A stretch of 64,000 nt of DNA, from contig NZ_WIOK01000005.1 in assembly GCF_009467825.1 (NCBI RefSeq), positions 62,001-126,000 on the forward strand, written 5' to 3'. Source of the stretch: Cyclobacterium xiamenense (GTDB lineage Bacteria; Bacteroidota; Bacteroidia; Cytophagales; Cyclobacteriaceae). The position numbers and the translations under genes were made by a program. Under the pieces are notes generated by a model. The model was not told the origin of the DNA. It saw only the letters and a program-made list of their open reading frames with translations, and made no database searches. Below are positions 53,441 through 63,122 of this stretch, piece after piece; position 1 is the stretch's first letter, and each line of letters begins with the position of its first letter.

Positions 53441-54514
53441 ATGACGTACTCAAATCATTCCAAAAGAATTACCTTACTGATCCATGTATTGGCATGGATT
53501 TTTATAGCCATCGTGATTTTTGTCGTCAGTCCACTCTCCTGGAAGGTGGACCTGCCGGTGGAGTATTGGTTCAAGCAAGGCCTCGTTTTGTTGTTTTTGA
53601 TTTTGCTTTTTTACCTAAACATGAAGCTTCTGGTTCCGAAAATTCTCTTCAAGGGAAAAAACCTGCTTTTTGTCCTGATAGCTTTTGGCTTCGCGTTCTT
53701 AAGTTTGATCCTTATTATTCAATACGAAAACCTGGTCAATTTGCCTGAATTGATGCATTATGCCTTTCGGCCGAACGTCCCCTACGAACCCCGACCCCGA
53801 AATTTCAGTTACGACATGTTTACGGTGTTGCTGCTTCTTTTCGGATTCGGTATAAGCACCAGCGTGGTGGCCGTTCAGAAATGGCAGGCCGACTTGGCCT
53901 TACGGCAACAAATGGAGCAGGAAAAGGTATCCTCCGAACTGTCCTATCTCAAAGCACAAATCAATCCGCATTTTTTCTTCAATACCCTTAACAACATCTA
54001 CGCGCTGACTACCGTCGACGTAGACCGAGCCCAACAAGCATTGCTCAAGCTTTCGCGGATGATGCGCTATGTGCTCTACGAGACCGATAAAGACCTCACC
54101 CTTCTCGGCAAGGAATTGGATTTTATCAAAGATTACATCGAATTGATGCGTCTGCGCCTTTCAGAAAAAGTGATACTGGACATTGTTATCCAGGACAATG
54201 TGGAGGACTTACCCATTGCCCCCATGCTTTTGTTGCCGTTTATAGAAAATTGCTTCAAACACGGCATCAGTGCCCAAAAGGAAAGTACAATCGAAATCTC
54301 AATTACGCAACAAAATAAATTGTTGCACCTGCAGACCCGGAATACCATTGTACCTGCCAATCCTAATAGCAAAGAAAATATGGGAAGTGGTATAGGCCTT
54401 AGCAATACCAAAAGGCGATTGGCATTGATTTATGGAAAAAAGCATCAGCTTACCATGGATCAGCACAATTCCCTCAATGAATACCGTGTGCATTTAACGC
54501 TGGATCTGGCATGA
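53441..54514 (+). CDS. LytS/YpdA-type sensor histidine kinase
   Basis: The product is 357 aa. Four transmembrane helices occupy about residues 10-160. The His_kinase domain has LKAQINPHFFFNTLNNIYAL with the phosphorylated His, and the ATPase part has PMLLLPFIENCFKHGIS and GSGIGLSNTKRRL. It overlaps the response regulator gene by ATGA, so they form a two-component system. The stimulus is unknown; it may relate to the neighbouring receptor. Confidence 0.93.
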   Translation: MTYSNHSKRITLLIHVLAWIFIAIVIFVVSPLSWKVDLPVEYWFKQGLVLLFLILLFYLNMKLLVPKILFKGKNLLFVLIAFGFAFLSLILIIQYENLVNLPELMHYAFRPNVPYEPRPRNFSYDMFTVLLLLFGFGISTSVVAVQKWQADLALRQQMEQEKVSSELSYLKAQINPHFFFNTLNNIYALTTVDVDRAQQALLKLSRMMRYVLYETDKDLTLLGKELDFIKDYIELMRLRLSEKVILDIVIQDNVEDLPIAPMLLLPFIENCFKHGISAQKESTIEISITQQNKLLHLQTRNTIVPANPNSKENMGSGIGLSNTKRRLALIYGKKHQLTMDQHNSLNEYRVHLTLDLA

Positions 54515-55236
54515 AAATCAAGTGTGTCGTAGTCGATGACGAGCCCTTAGCGCTGGATATGGTTTGTAAATTTGTGGAGAAAACTGGCTTTTTGCAGTTG
54601 GAAGCAAGGTTTGATAGTGCTTTAGAAGCCTTGGCTTACATCAACTCCCACGAAATAGGATTGATGTTTCTCGATATCCAAATGCCGGATTTGACCGGCA
54701 TGGAGTTGGCTCGGGTGCTGGAAGGAAGGAAAGGAAAACCCTCTCCAAAAGTAATTTTTACAACCGCCTACAACCAATTTGCGATTGAGGGCTACAAAGT
54801 CGATGCCCTGGACTACCTGCTGAAGCCGTTCAGCTACGAAGAATTTCTTACGGCAAGCCAGAAAGCGCTACGCCACTTCGAAACGGCGCCCAGTCAGGCG
54901 AGTACCGCTGCCGATGATTACATTTTTTTGAAAGTGGAATACCAGTTGGTAAAGGTACTGCTCAAAGACATTGTATTGGTCGAAGGGTACAAAGATTACG
55001 TCAAGGTACATCTCTACGGAAAAAATGCTCCGCTTTTATCACTTACTACGCTGAAAGCGATGGAGGAAATGCTTCCGCAAAAGCAATTTATGCGTGTACA
55101 CCGCTCCTACATCATCTCGCTGGAGCACATTCAATCCATTAGCAAAAGCACGGTGAACATGGGCATCGTCACCATTACGGTAGGCGAAGGATACAAGGAA
55201 TCGTTCCTTCAGTTTATCAATAAATGGATTCAGTAA
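54511..55236 (+). CDS. LytTR-family response regulator
   Basis: The product is 241 aa. The receiver domain has VVDDEPLALDMV and the phospho-acceptor Asp in LMFLDIQMPDLTGME, then TTAYNQFAIEGYKVDALDYLLKP. The C-terminal LytTR DNA-binding domain (about 135-240) includes FLKVEYQLVKVLLKDIVLVEG, KDYVKVHL and MRVHRSYIIS. It is the partner of the kinase upstream. Possible target genes include the divergent receptor at 50624-53146 (inference). Confidence 0.94.
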   Translation: MKIKCVVVDDEPLALDMVCKFVEKTGFLQLEARFDSALEALAYINSHEIGLMFLDIQMPDLTGMELARVLEGRKGKPSPKVIFTTAYNQFAIEGYKVDALDYLLKPFSYEEFLTASQKALRHFETAPSQASTAADDYIFLKVEYQLVKVLLKDIVLVEGYKDYVKVHLYGKNAPLLSLTTLKAMEEMLPQKQFMRVHRSYIISLEHIQSISKSTVNMGIVTITVGEGYKESFLQFINKWIQ

Positions 55237-55282
55237 GCATTCGCGAATCATAGCAATCCGATAGATCGCCAGCAGCGCAGGA

Positions 55283-56377
55283 TTATTCCACAGCGTATAG
55301 GAAATCTCCGTAGCCTTCACGTTCCATATCTTCTACCGGGATAAATTTCATGGCAGCGGAATTCATGCAATACCTCAGGCCGGTAGGTGCAGGGCCGTCG
55401 TTAAATACGTGGCCCAAATGGGAATCACCAAACTTTGAACGTACTTCTACCCGCACCATTCCCAGGCTTCGATCTACCGGTTTTTCCAGGTAGCGCGCAT
55501 CGATGGGTTTGGTAAAACTTGGCCAGCCGGAGTAGGACTCGTATTTGTCGCGCGAACTAAATAATGGGGCACCGGAAACGATGCAAACGTACAGCCCTTT
55601 TTCCTTATTACCGTTGTACGGGTTATCAAAAGCCCGCTCGGTCGCGTCCTCCATCGTTACCTGGTACTGCAAATTGGTAAGGCTGGCTTTCAATTCACTT
55701 TTTGACGGCTTTTTGTAATTTTCCTGGGCGGGTACTTCCCAATAATTGGCTATAAACCGATCGCGTCCGGAACCGGTCCGGTACGCTTTGTAATCGTTTG
55801 GTTTCTTTTTGTAGTAATCCTGGTGATACGCTTCGGCAGCGTAGAAGTTTGTGAATTTAACGATTGGCGTGACGATGGGTTTCTCGAATATGCCTGCACG
55901 ATCCAGCGCTTCTTTGCTGGATTCGGCTACTTTTTTCTGATCCATGTTGTGATAGAAAATCGCCGATTGGTACTGCGTGCCGCGGTCATAAAAGCTCCCT
56001 CCAGCATCGGTGGGGTCAAAAAGCTTCCAAAAAATATCGATGATCTCGCTGTAACTGATTACATCCGGATCGAATGTCACTTGAACGGCTTCTTTGTGGC
56101 TGGTTTGTCCGGATGATACTTGACCATAGGTAGGATTTTTTTCCTTTCCCCCTGCGTAGCCGGAAACAACGGATACAATCCCATCGATCCCTTCATAAGG
56201 AGATTCAATACACCAGAAACAGCCACCTGCAAAAGTGGCCTTTTCGGTTTTCCCCTGATAGGTTACCACTTCCTCCCCGGTCGTATTTTCATCGGATTGA
56301 TTCGATGCGTGGCAAGCTGTGAAGCTAACGGAAAAAAGGACCATAAGCCCAATAATGGATTGAATCGAATAATTCAT
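55283..56377 (-). CDS. msrAB: Bifunctional methionine sulfoxide reductase MsrA/MsrB, lipoprotein
   Basis: The product is 364 aa from the ATG at 56377, which gives a lipoprotein-type signal ending VSFTAC (Cys22). The MsrA domain has the catalytic Cys53 in GGCFWC and [10 protein letters not shown]. The MsrB domain has [29 protein letters not shown] and the catalytic Cys337 in [11 protein letters not shown]. It repairs both isomers of methionine sulfoxide; the signal places it outside the cytoplasm. It is convergent with the response regulator gene, 46 bp apart. Confidence 0.95.
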   Translation of the reverse strand: MNYSIQSIIGLMVLFSVSFTACHASNQSDENTTGEEVVTYQGKTEKATFAGGCFWCIESPYEGIDGIVSVVSGYAGGKEKNPTYGQVSSGQTSHKEAVQVTFDPDVISYSEIIDIFWKLFDPTDAGGSFYDRGTQYQSAIFYHNMDQKKVAESSKEALDRAGIFEKPIVTPIVKFTNFYAAEAYHQDYYKKKPNDYKAYRTGSGRDRFIANYWEVPAQENYKKPSKSELKASLTNLQYQVTMEDATERAFDNPYNGNKEKGLYVCIVSGAPLFSSRDKYESYSGWPSFTKPIDARYLEKPVDRSLGMVRVEVRSKFGDSHLGHVFNDGPAPTGLRYCMNSAAMKFIPVEDMEREGYGDFLYAVE

Positions 56378-56467
56378 GCGATGTATGTCGTTAAATTCTC
56401 CTAAGAAACGCAATTAAGCAGCGATATGTTCAAAAGAATTGCGTTCCTTTCAACGGAAAGAGATCGA

Positions 56468-56668
56468 TCAGACCTGTGCCGGATTTTCGGGAATGACAAA
56501 CCACAACACCAGGTATACAAGCAATCCGGGAAAAGCTGCACTCAATACGGATAATACTACGTACCCAATTCGCAGCTTATCGGCATCCCATCCCAGGTGC
56601 TCGGCCAGTCCGCCGCATACCCCAGCGATGGTTTTATTTTGTTTGGATCGGTATAGTTTTTTGTTCAT
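56468..56668 (-). CDS. PspC domain protein
   Basis: The product is 66 aa from the ATG at 56668. It contains the full PspC pattern: KLYRSKQNKTIAGVCGGLAEHLG, then one hydrophobic helix (VVLSVLSAAFPGLLVYLVLW) ending in FVIPENP. A longer open frame to 57115 is an artefact. PspC proteins modulate envelope-stress responses; no other psp genes are nearby. Confidence 0.9.
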   Translation of the reverse strand: MNKKLYRSKQNKTIAGVCGGLAEHLGWDADKLRIGYVVLSVLSAAFPGLLVYLVLWFVIPENPAQV

Positions 56669-56900
56669 GCGATGTGTTGTTTTTGCTGCCAAACGCACTC
56701 TTTGGTACACGTGCAAAATACTAATTTGGATGATCATATTCAAGAATCCGTAAACAAAGCTTTCGGATGAAGAAATGAATCCTGGAGTTTGGCATTTTTT
56801 TTGGACCACTAGCTGGGGTAACGAACTTCCATGGCTTATAATTACCAAGCCATTGGTTCGCGACCAGTAAATGCAATGTATTACCAAACCAACGTATACC

Positions 56901-57344
56901 ATGAAACGAACCAGCATGTATGTAATCGCAGGAATGGCTTTCACTTTAGTGGCTGCCAGTTGCGACAGCAACCAATCGGGAAATGAGAACCGGCAGGAAG
57001 CGGAAAGCGAGCTTGAGGAATTAGCCGGGGACGTAAAAGAAGAAGTGAATGAGGCCTTTTCCAATACCCGCAATGAACTTTCAGAGGAAACGGCCGAACT
57101 CAAAAGAGAGGCCAACCAACTCCGGGAGGAAATCCAGGAAGATCAACTGGAACCCGCAGACTCGGCCATAAACCGGTACCTGACACAAATAGACGAGGGG
57201 ATACAAGACCTCGAAATCAAAGCCAGGGAATTCGAAGCGGCTAGCGAGCAACGAAGGGAACAAATTAAAAAAGAGATCGAAAAATTGGAAGACGAGGTAT
57301 CTTCCACCCTGGAACGGTTGGAAAACGAGTTGGAGGAAAGCTGA
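56901..57344 (+). CDS. Coiled-coil lipoprotein, hypothetical
   Basis: The product is 147 aa from the ATG at 56901. The lipoprotein signal (MKRTSMYVIAGMAFTLVAASC) places Cys at residue 21. The rest is a highly charged helix rich in Glu, Lys and Arg with heptad-like spacing (ELEELAGDVKEEVNEAF, LREEIQEDQLEPA), probably a coiled coil in the periplasm. It lies 230 bp from pspC, divergently; a shared envelope-stress role is possible. A terminator follows. Confidence 0.75.
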   Translation: MKRTSMYVIAGMAFTLVAASCDSNQSGNENRQEAESELEELAGDVKEEVNEAFSNTRNELSEETAELKREANQLREEIQEDQLEPADSAINRYLTQIDEGIQDLEIKAREFEAASEQRREQIKKEIEKLEDEVSSTLERLENELEES

Positions 57345-57372
57345 TTTCTTACCCAGGTAAAAAGTAGGTGAT

Positions 57373-57412
57373 AAACAGGCCGTTTTCAGGAAACTTGAAG
57401 GCGGCCTGTTTT
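57373..57412 (+). terminator. Hairpin terminator after the coiled-coil lipoprotein gene
   Basis: Stem AAACAGGCCG (57373-57382) with CGGCCTGTTT (57402-57411) and a T after it; the loop is 19 bases. It lies 28 bases after the stop codon. Confidence 0.75.
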
Positions 57413-57555
57413 GTCATGCAACTTGGGGTTGGGCTATATTTTACGGAGAGGATGCCGGATACCGGGCAGGGTGGCCCAGCCATTTGCGCATATGCCCAAT
57501 AAGCGGGTATTTGTTTTTTGGGAACAATCGCTTACCTTGAATTAAAAAAAAGCGC

Positions 57556-58485
57556 ATGCATTTTTCAAAAATCACCGGACTTATCGCGGCCACCTTTACT
57601 CCCTTTGACAAAGAGGGCCGTGTTGCCATGGAGCTTATCCCAAGATATGCCCGTTTTTTACAGAAAAACCAGATTCAGGGAGTCTTCATCAACGGAACCA
57701 CGGGCGAAGGCTCTTCGCTGACCTTTCCTGAAAAATCGATGCTTATGGAGGCCTGGGCAAAGGAGCAAACCACTGATTTTAAAGTCATTGCCATGTTGGG
57801 GGGTACTTCCCAGGAAGAGGCGGTTCAATTGGGCAAGAAAGCCCAGAAATGGGGGCTGTACGGAACCGCCGTGACGGCACCGTATTATTTTCGGCCCCTG
57901 GATGTGATTCAACTATCGGATTATTTGGCCCCGATTGCCCGTGCCGCCGAAAGCCTTCCCTTTTATTTTTACCACATCCCGCTACTCACCCGGGTGGAGC
58001 CCTCCATGTTGGCCTTGTTGGAGCAGGTAGCAGGTAAAATCCCTAATTTTGCGGGTATCAAGTATACCCATCACAATTTAATGGAATTTAATCAGTGTCT
58101 GCGGTACAAAGCAGGGCGTTGGGACGCCTTATGGGGTTGGGACGAGACCTATCTCGCCGGACTCACCATGGGAGCGAAAGGGGCAGTGGGCAGTACCTAC
58201 AACTTTGCCGCGCCGCTGTACCGCGCCATTCAGCAGGCGTTTGATGCGGGCAGGATGGACGAAGCCTTGCGCTTGCAGGAAAAGTCCATCGATTTCGTAG
58301 ACTTGTACGGGAGCTTTGGCGGGCCAGCTGCCGGAAAAGCCATTTTAAAGTTGTCGGGGCTTGATTGTGGCTCCTTTCGAGCGCCAGTGGCATCCCTCAC
58401 ACCGGCGCAACTACACGCATTGGAAGGCAAATTGGCTGAGCAGGGATTTTTTGATTTGATTGGCTCGCTTTCGCATCGCCTATAA
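57556..58485 (+). CDS. nanA: N-acetylneuraminate lyase / DHDPS-family aldolase
   Basis: The product is 309 aa. GTTGEGSSL at residues 47-55 and the Schiff-base Lys169 in FAGIKYTH, with Tyr137 and Tyr139 in FYFYHIPLL, are as in N-acetylneuraminate lyases, a branch of the dihydrodipicolinate synthase family. The reaction would be cleavage of sialic acid to N-acetylmannosamine and pyruvate. The sialidase gene follows after 259 bp, which supports this choice over DapA. Confidence 0.88.
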   Translation: MHFSKITGLIAATFTPFDKEGRVAMELIPRYARFLQKNQIQGVFINGTTGEGSSLTFPEKSMLMEAWAKEQTTDFKVIAMLGGTSQEEAVQLGKKAQKWGLYGTAVTAPYYFRPLDVIQLSDYLAPIARAAESLPFYFYHIPLLTRVEPSMLALLEQVAGKIPNFAGIKYTHHNLMEFNQCLRYKAGRWDALWGWDETYLAGLTMGAKGAVGSTYNFAAPLYRAIQQAFDAGRMDEALRLQEKSIDFVDLYGSFGGPAAGKAILKLSGLDCGSFRAPVASLTPAQLHALEGKLAEQGFFDLIGSLSHRL

Positions 58486-58744
58486 TCCCCGGTATTCTTC
58501 GGCCAGCCAATCCGGTTTATTTCCGTTGATTTTCGATGGGGAGGCAAAACGTGTATTTCAGTCAGGGAATGGATTGGTTTTTTTGGACGGGTTGCTTTAT
58601 CGAATGATTACCTCCCTCAGGTTAGCAAGTATCGTAGTTTTCCCTTATTTTCGCTTAGCTGTTTAAAGAAAAGACTGCGAAAGAATGGCTGCCATTCCTA
58701 AAAACCATAAACAAAATGGATCATCCTAACCCCGCTCCCTGCCG

Positions 58745-60286
58745 ATGCATACCCTGACAAGCTTTTTCCTATTCGTAGTTGGTCTGATTTTATTTGTGAA
58801 TTGCGATAGCAAATCCAGCTATCCTCCGAGCGAATACGCGAGCCTGGAGCAGGTGTATGTACCTGTCCTCCAGGAACGGTTTACAGGGATAGCCCGGGTC
58901 AATCTGGACCTGCCTGCGGCACAGGAACTGACCGCGTTGGAAATCTCCCTGGAAGGTTCCGTCCAACCGGAAACGGTCAGGGTATTTCTGGTAGCGGAGG
59001 CTTCGGACAAAAAGATACTCTCCGGCAGTTTTTCCAGTGAGAGCGGCCGTTGGCAATTGGAAGGGGGCGTCTTACTGGCTGTGGGAAAACAGTACCTGGA
59101 CATTCAGGTGAAAATGGCTTCGGATAGCGATTTGAGGGGTCGGTTTTCGCTGGATATACCCTATATCGAGCTATCCGGTACCCGGCGACGGCCCGTCCAT
59201 TCCGGTGCATCAATTCCCTACCGGATCGGCAAGGCCTTGCGGGATGCAGGGAACGACGGAGTGGCCGCCTTTCGGATTCCGGGTCTGGCCACCAGCAATA
59301 GGGGTACGCTGTTGGCCGTATACGACGTACGTCATGCCAATTCTTCCGACTTACAAGGAGACATAGACGTGGGCCTGAGTCGGAGTACCGATGGTGGGAA
59401 CACTTGGGAGCCGATGAAAATCATCATGGATATGGGAGAATGGGGAGGTTTGCCAGAGGATCAAAATGGGATCGGCGACCCGGCCATATTGGTGGATGAG
59501 CAGACGGGTACCATCTGGGTGATCGCCTTGTGGATGCATGGAAAGCCAGGAACCGCCGCCTGGAACAGTTCGGGGCCGGGATTGACGCCGCAGGAAACCG
59601 GTCAGCTGATGTTGGTTAAATCCGAAGATGACGGAAAGACCTGGTCGGATCCGATTACGATCACTGAGCCCATGAAAGACCCTTCCTGGCAGCTGTTTTT
59701 CAATGGCCCGGGTAAGGGGATCACGCTGAACGACGGCACGCTTGTTTTTGCTGCCCAATACAAAGATGCCGACAAAATGCCTTACAGTACCCTAATTTAT
59801 AGCATGGATGGCGGGGACTCCTGGGAAGTAGGCACCGGTGCCAAATCCAATACCACGGAGGCGCAGGTCGCGGAATTGGCAGATGGAAGCCTGATGCTCA
59901 ACATGCGCGATAACCGCGGAGGCGCTCGTTCAGTGTCTATTACCCGGGATTTGGGCAAAACCTGGGAAGAGCATCCGACAAGTCGAAAAAGTTTGATTGA
60001 GCCGGTTTGCATGGGTAGTTTATACCGGTTTTCCGAGAATTTGTTGCTTTTTTCCAATCCGGCTGCAACGGACGGTCGCTACAATATCAGCCTGAAGGCG
60101 AGTTTGGACCAAGGAGCTTCCTGGACGGAATCGGCTCAGGTTGTATTGGATAAGGAAAAAGGCTGGGGCTATTCCTGCTTGAGCACGGTCGATGAAAGGC
60201 ACGTCGGTATTTTGTATGAAAGCAGTCAGGCGCACATGACTTTTCAGATCATTCCCATTGAAGACTTGTCGGTAGTCGAAAAATAA
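58745..60286 (+). CDS. Exo-α-sialidase (GH33), lipoprotein
   Basis: The product is 513 aa. The signal LFVVGLILFVNCDSKSS gives a lipoprotein Cys at residue 20. Residues 30-145 form an N-terminal β-domain of the BNR neuraminidase N-terminal type. The catalytic propeller has the FRIP Arg (AFRIPGLATS, about residue 178) and five Asp boxes (STDGGNTW, SEDDGKTW, SMDGGDSW, TRDLGKTW, SLDQGASW), with LNMRDNRGGARS and ILYESSQAHM as further active-site segments. It should release terminal sialic acids at the cell surface, which the lyase gene just upstream can then use. Confidence 0.94.
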   Translation: MHTLTSFFLFVVGLILFVNCDSKSSYPPSEYASLEQVYVPVLQERFTGIARVNLDLPAAQELTALEISLEGSVQPETVRVFLVAEASDKKILSGSFSSESGRWQLEGGVLLAVGKQYLDIQVKMASDSDLRGRFSLDIPYIELSGTRRRPVHSGASIPYRIGKALRDAGNDGVAAFRIPGLATSNRGTLLAVYDVRHANSSDLQGDIDVGLSRSTDGGNTWEPMKIIMDMGEWGGLPEDQNGIGDPAILVDEQTGTIWVIALWMHGKPGTAAWNSSGPGLTPQETGQLMLVKSEDDGKTWSDPITITEPMKDPSWQLFFNGPGKGITLNDGTLVFAAQYKDADKMPYSTLIYSMDGGDSWEVGTGAKSNTTEAQVAELADGSLMLNMRDNRGGARSVSITRDLGKTWEEHPTSRKSLIEPVCMGSLYRFSENLLLFSNPAATDGRYNISLKASLDQGASWTESAQVVLDKEKGWGYSCLSTVDERHVGILYESSQAHMTFQIIPIEDLSVVEK

Positions 60287-60521
60287 CCGAAAATTGCTGT
60301 TATTAAGAGTAAATTTAATAGGGTAGAATACATTTATGTGCCGATATCTGTGGGGGTAATTCTTTTTTCACCGAATTGGCATTTTTTTGGCGTAGTAATT
60401 GTTCCTTTCCCTTGGTGAAAACCGTTGCGAGCGAGAGAGAAGGTATCGACATAAACAATGGGTTAGTCGATTTGAAGTACGGAAAAAACGTTAGTTTTTC
60501 ACTATATTACAGTGTGGTAAC

Positions 60522-61619
60522 ATGGTTAAAGATTTAGGAAATGTGTTGAAGGATACAGATTACGATTTGGATTTGTTTTTTAAGTTTTCCCCAGACTTGT
60601 TTTGCATTGCTGGCTACGATGGGTATTTCAAAAAAGTCAGCCCTTCCTTTCAAAAGTTACTCGGATATACTTCCGATGAGTTGTTTTCCAACCCCGTTAG
60701 CACATTTGTTTACGGTGCCGATACATCGGTTACGGCCGAAATTCGAAAAAATATCATAGGCGGTACGCCATTAAAAAATTTCGAAAACCGGTACCTGACC
60801 AAAAAAGGAGAGGTGATTTGGCTTTCCTGGACATCGTTTCCTGTACCGGAAGAGGAGTTGATCTACGGTATTGCGCGGAACATTACTGCCAAGAAGGAGA
60901 TCGAGCTGAAGAAAAACGAATGGATACGCTACCTCACACAAACCAACGACAAACTCAAGCAGCTAACCTTTACCACCTCCCATGACTTACGGTCACCCGT
61001 CAATAATTTGCTGGCGGTCTTTAAGCTGATGGATACCGAGAAAATCAAGGATCCGGAAACCCTGGAGTTGGTAGATCTTTTGCAACAGTCGACGGAAAGT
61101 TTAAAGCAAATGCTGGATACCTTTTTGACTACCCTAAAGCAGGACGACGTCATGCAGGTTCGGGTGGAGCCGATTTCGCTAAAGGACGTGTATTCCCAAA
61201 CCAGGGTTGCGATTCAGTCGGTCATTGAAAACTCCGGCGCTGTGCTTTTGCCGGATTTTTCTGCTGTTCCCCAGGTAGTTTTTAACCGGATGTACCTGGA
61301 GAGTATTTTTCTGAACCTGATCTCCAATGCGATCAAATACAGTCAGCCGAATACCAAGCTCCTGATTGAAATCCGCTCTTACCTGAAAAACGGAACCACC
61401 CGGCTTTCCTTCAAGGATAACGGGCTGGGCTTTGACATGGCGCAGGTAAAATCAAAGATATTTGGCTTTGATCAAACGTTTCACGGCCACAAGGAAAGTC
61501 AGGGGATTGGGCTCTACCTGGTACATGCGCATGTCACCGCCCTGGGTGGAAAAATAGAGGTAAAGAGTAAACCCGGGAAGGGCACGGAGTTTACAATTGC
61601 GTTTCCCAACCTACCCTAA
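60522..61619 (+). CDS. PAS-domain sensor histidine kinase
   Basis: The product is 365 aa, soluble. Residues 18-130 form a PAS domain with PAC-like end (FKFSPDLFCIAGYDGYFKKV, ENRYLTKKGEVIWLSWTSFP). The phospho-acceptor segment is TSHDLRSPVNNLLAVF (His at about residue 154). The ATPase domain has FLNLISNAIKYSQP, SFKDNGLGFDM and GIGLYLVHAHVTALGG. No response regulator is adjacent, so the partner is elsewhere. Confidence 0.92.
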   Translation: MVKDLGNVLKDTDYDLDLFFKFSPDLFCIAGYDGYFKKVSPSFQKLLGYTSDELFSNPVSTFVYGADTSVTAEIRKNIIGGTPLKNFENRYLTKKGEVIWLSWTSFPVPEEELIYGIARNITAKKEIELKKNEWIRYLTQTNDKLKQLTFTTSHDLRSPVNNLLAVFKLMDTEKIKDPETLELVDLLQQSTESLKQMLDTFLTTLKQDDVMQVRVEPISLKDVYSQTRVAIQSVIENSGAVLLPDFSAVPQVVFNRMYLESIFLNLISNAIKYSQPNTKLLIEIRSYLKNGTTRLSFKDNGLGFDMAQVKSKIFGFDQTFHGHKESQGIGLYLVHAHVTALGGKIEVKSKPGKGTEFTIAFPNLP

Positions 61620-61723
61620 CCGCTCAAAAAGGATTTTTTCTGATGCAGCTGCTTTCTTTTTTAATTCCTGATATTTTTAACCAACTTGTCAGGAAAAGCA
61701 TAGCGCTTCGTCTGCTAGGGTAG

Positions 61724-61731
61724 TAGATTTG
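61724..61731 (+). promoter_or_regulatory. Possible -7 promoter element
   Basis: TAGATTTG matches TAnnTTTG exactly and lies 35 bp upstream of the ATG at 61767. No good TTTG stands at the right distance upstream (TTCG at 61707-61710 is the nearest). Confidence 0.35.
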
Positions 61732-61766
61732 TTACAATTCAATGAATACAGGCAGGATTTTTCTCC

Positions 61767-63122
61767 ATGAGTGAAAAAAGCAATCACATCGTTATTATTG
61801 GCAATGGTATTTCCGGGGTGACCTGTGCACGGAATGTCCGAAAAAAGGATCGAGAAGTTCCCATCACGCTAATTTCTGCGGAGACCGAACATTTCTTTTC
61901 CCGGACTGCGTTGATGTACATTTACATGGGCCACATGAAATACGAACACACCAAGCCCTATGCCGATGATTTTTGGGAAAAAAACGCTATTCAACTAAAA
62001 TCAGGTTGGGTAAGCCGGGTGGATTTCGATAACCGACTGCTGCACTTTCAGAAAGGAGAGGAGCTGCGTTACGGTACATTGATTCTGGCTACCGGATCCA
62101 AACCCAATAAATTTGGCTGGCCGGGTCAGGACCTCGAGGGCGTGCAGGGCTTGTATAGCTATCAGGACCTGCTGTCCATGGAAAAACACACGCCCTCTAT
62201 AACCCGAGCGGTGATCGTGGGAGGGGGACTGATCGGCGTGGAGATGGCAGAAATGTTTAGCTCCAGAAAGATACCCGTGACGTTTCTGGTTCGGGAAAAG
62301 CGCTTTTGGGACAACATACTTCCGGATGAAGAAGCAGAATTGGTGGGGCGGCACATTCGTGAGCACGGCGTTGACCTGCGAATGGAGACCGAATTGACCG
62401 CTATTCTGGATGACGGTGCCGGTAAGGTAAAGGCCGTGGAAACCAGCTCCGGTGAGCAGATCCCGTGTGAATTCGTGGGCTTGACAGCAGGTGTGAGTCC
62501 CAATATAGCCATTTTCACCGATTCGGAACTGGCAACCAATCGGGGCATTTTGGTCGACGAGCGGTTTCGGACCAACCTGCCGGATGTCTACGCCATCGGT
62601 GATTGCGCGGAATTTAAAACCCCACCCGGGCCTGACCGGAAAAACATCGAACAGGTATGGTACACTGGGCGAATGCATGGAGAAACCCTGGCGCATAACC
62701 TGACAAGTAAAAATCCGGTTTCGTATAAGCCCGGGATATGGTTCAATTCGGCAAAGTTTTTTGACATTGAGTACCAGACCTACGGGCACGTACCGGCCAG
62801 GCGCCGGGATGGAGAATGGTCCTTTTATTGGGAGGATGCCTCGGGTAAGATAGCCTTACGGTTGCTTTTTAGCAAGGCAGATCAACTCTTAGGGGTCAAT
62901 GCATTTGGCTGGCGCATGCGGCATGCCTTTTTTGATCAGGCGATTCGGAAGGGATGGCCGGCAGACAAGGTTGTGTCTCGCCTGGATCGGGCCAATTTTA
63001 ATCCCGAGTTTTACCGGGATTTGCAAACAGAATTTATCCAGGCTTACAATCGGGAAACAGGAAAATCACTACCACTCCCGAAAAGGTCACTTATTCAACG
63101 GTTAATTGGTACAAGGGCATGA
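61767..63122 (+). CDS. FAD-dependent pyridine nucleotide-disulfide oxidoreductase family protein
   Basis: The product is 451 aa. The FAD Rossmann motif is VIIGNGISGVTCARNVRKK at the N-terminus, the NAD(P)H one VIVGGGLIGVEMAEMF at about residue 150, and the late VYAIGDCAEFK binds the flavin. It resembles NADH:rubredoxin/ferredoxin reductases and nitrite-reductase-type subunits without the extra domains. Its stop overlaps the start of the next gene, a polytopic membrane protein, so the two may form an electron-transfer unit. Confidence 0.9.
   Translation: MSEKSNHIVIIGNGISGVTCARNVRKKDREVPITLISAETEHFFSRTALMYIYMGHMKYEHTKPYADDFWEKNAIQLKSGWVSRVDFDNRLLHFQKGEELRYGTLILATGSKPNKFGWPGQDLEGVQGLYSYQDLLSMEKHTPSITRAVIVGGGLIGVEMAEMFSSRKIPVTFLVREKRFWDNILPDEEAELVGRHIREHGVDLRMETELTAILDDGAGKVKAVETSSGEQIPCEFVGLTAGVSPNIAIFTDSELATNRGILVDERFRTNLPDVYAIGDCAEFKTPPGPDRKNIEQVWYTGRMHGETLAHNLTSKNPVSYKPGIWFNSAKFFDIEYQTYGHVPARRRDGEWSFYWEDASGKIALRLLFSKADQLLGVNAFGWRMRHAFFDQAIRKGWPADKVVSRLDRANFNPEFYRDLQTEFIQAYNRETGKSLPLPKRSLIQRLIGTRA

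Noticed and set aside
56669-57115. N-terminal extension of the PspC protein
   Set aside because: The extension is antisense to the coiled-coil lipoprotein and has low-complexity Ser-rich sequence.
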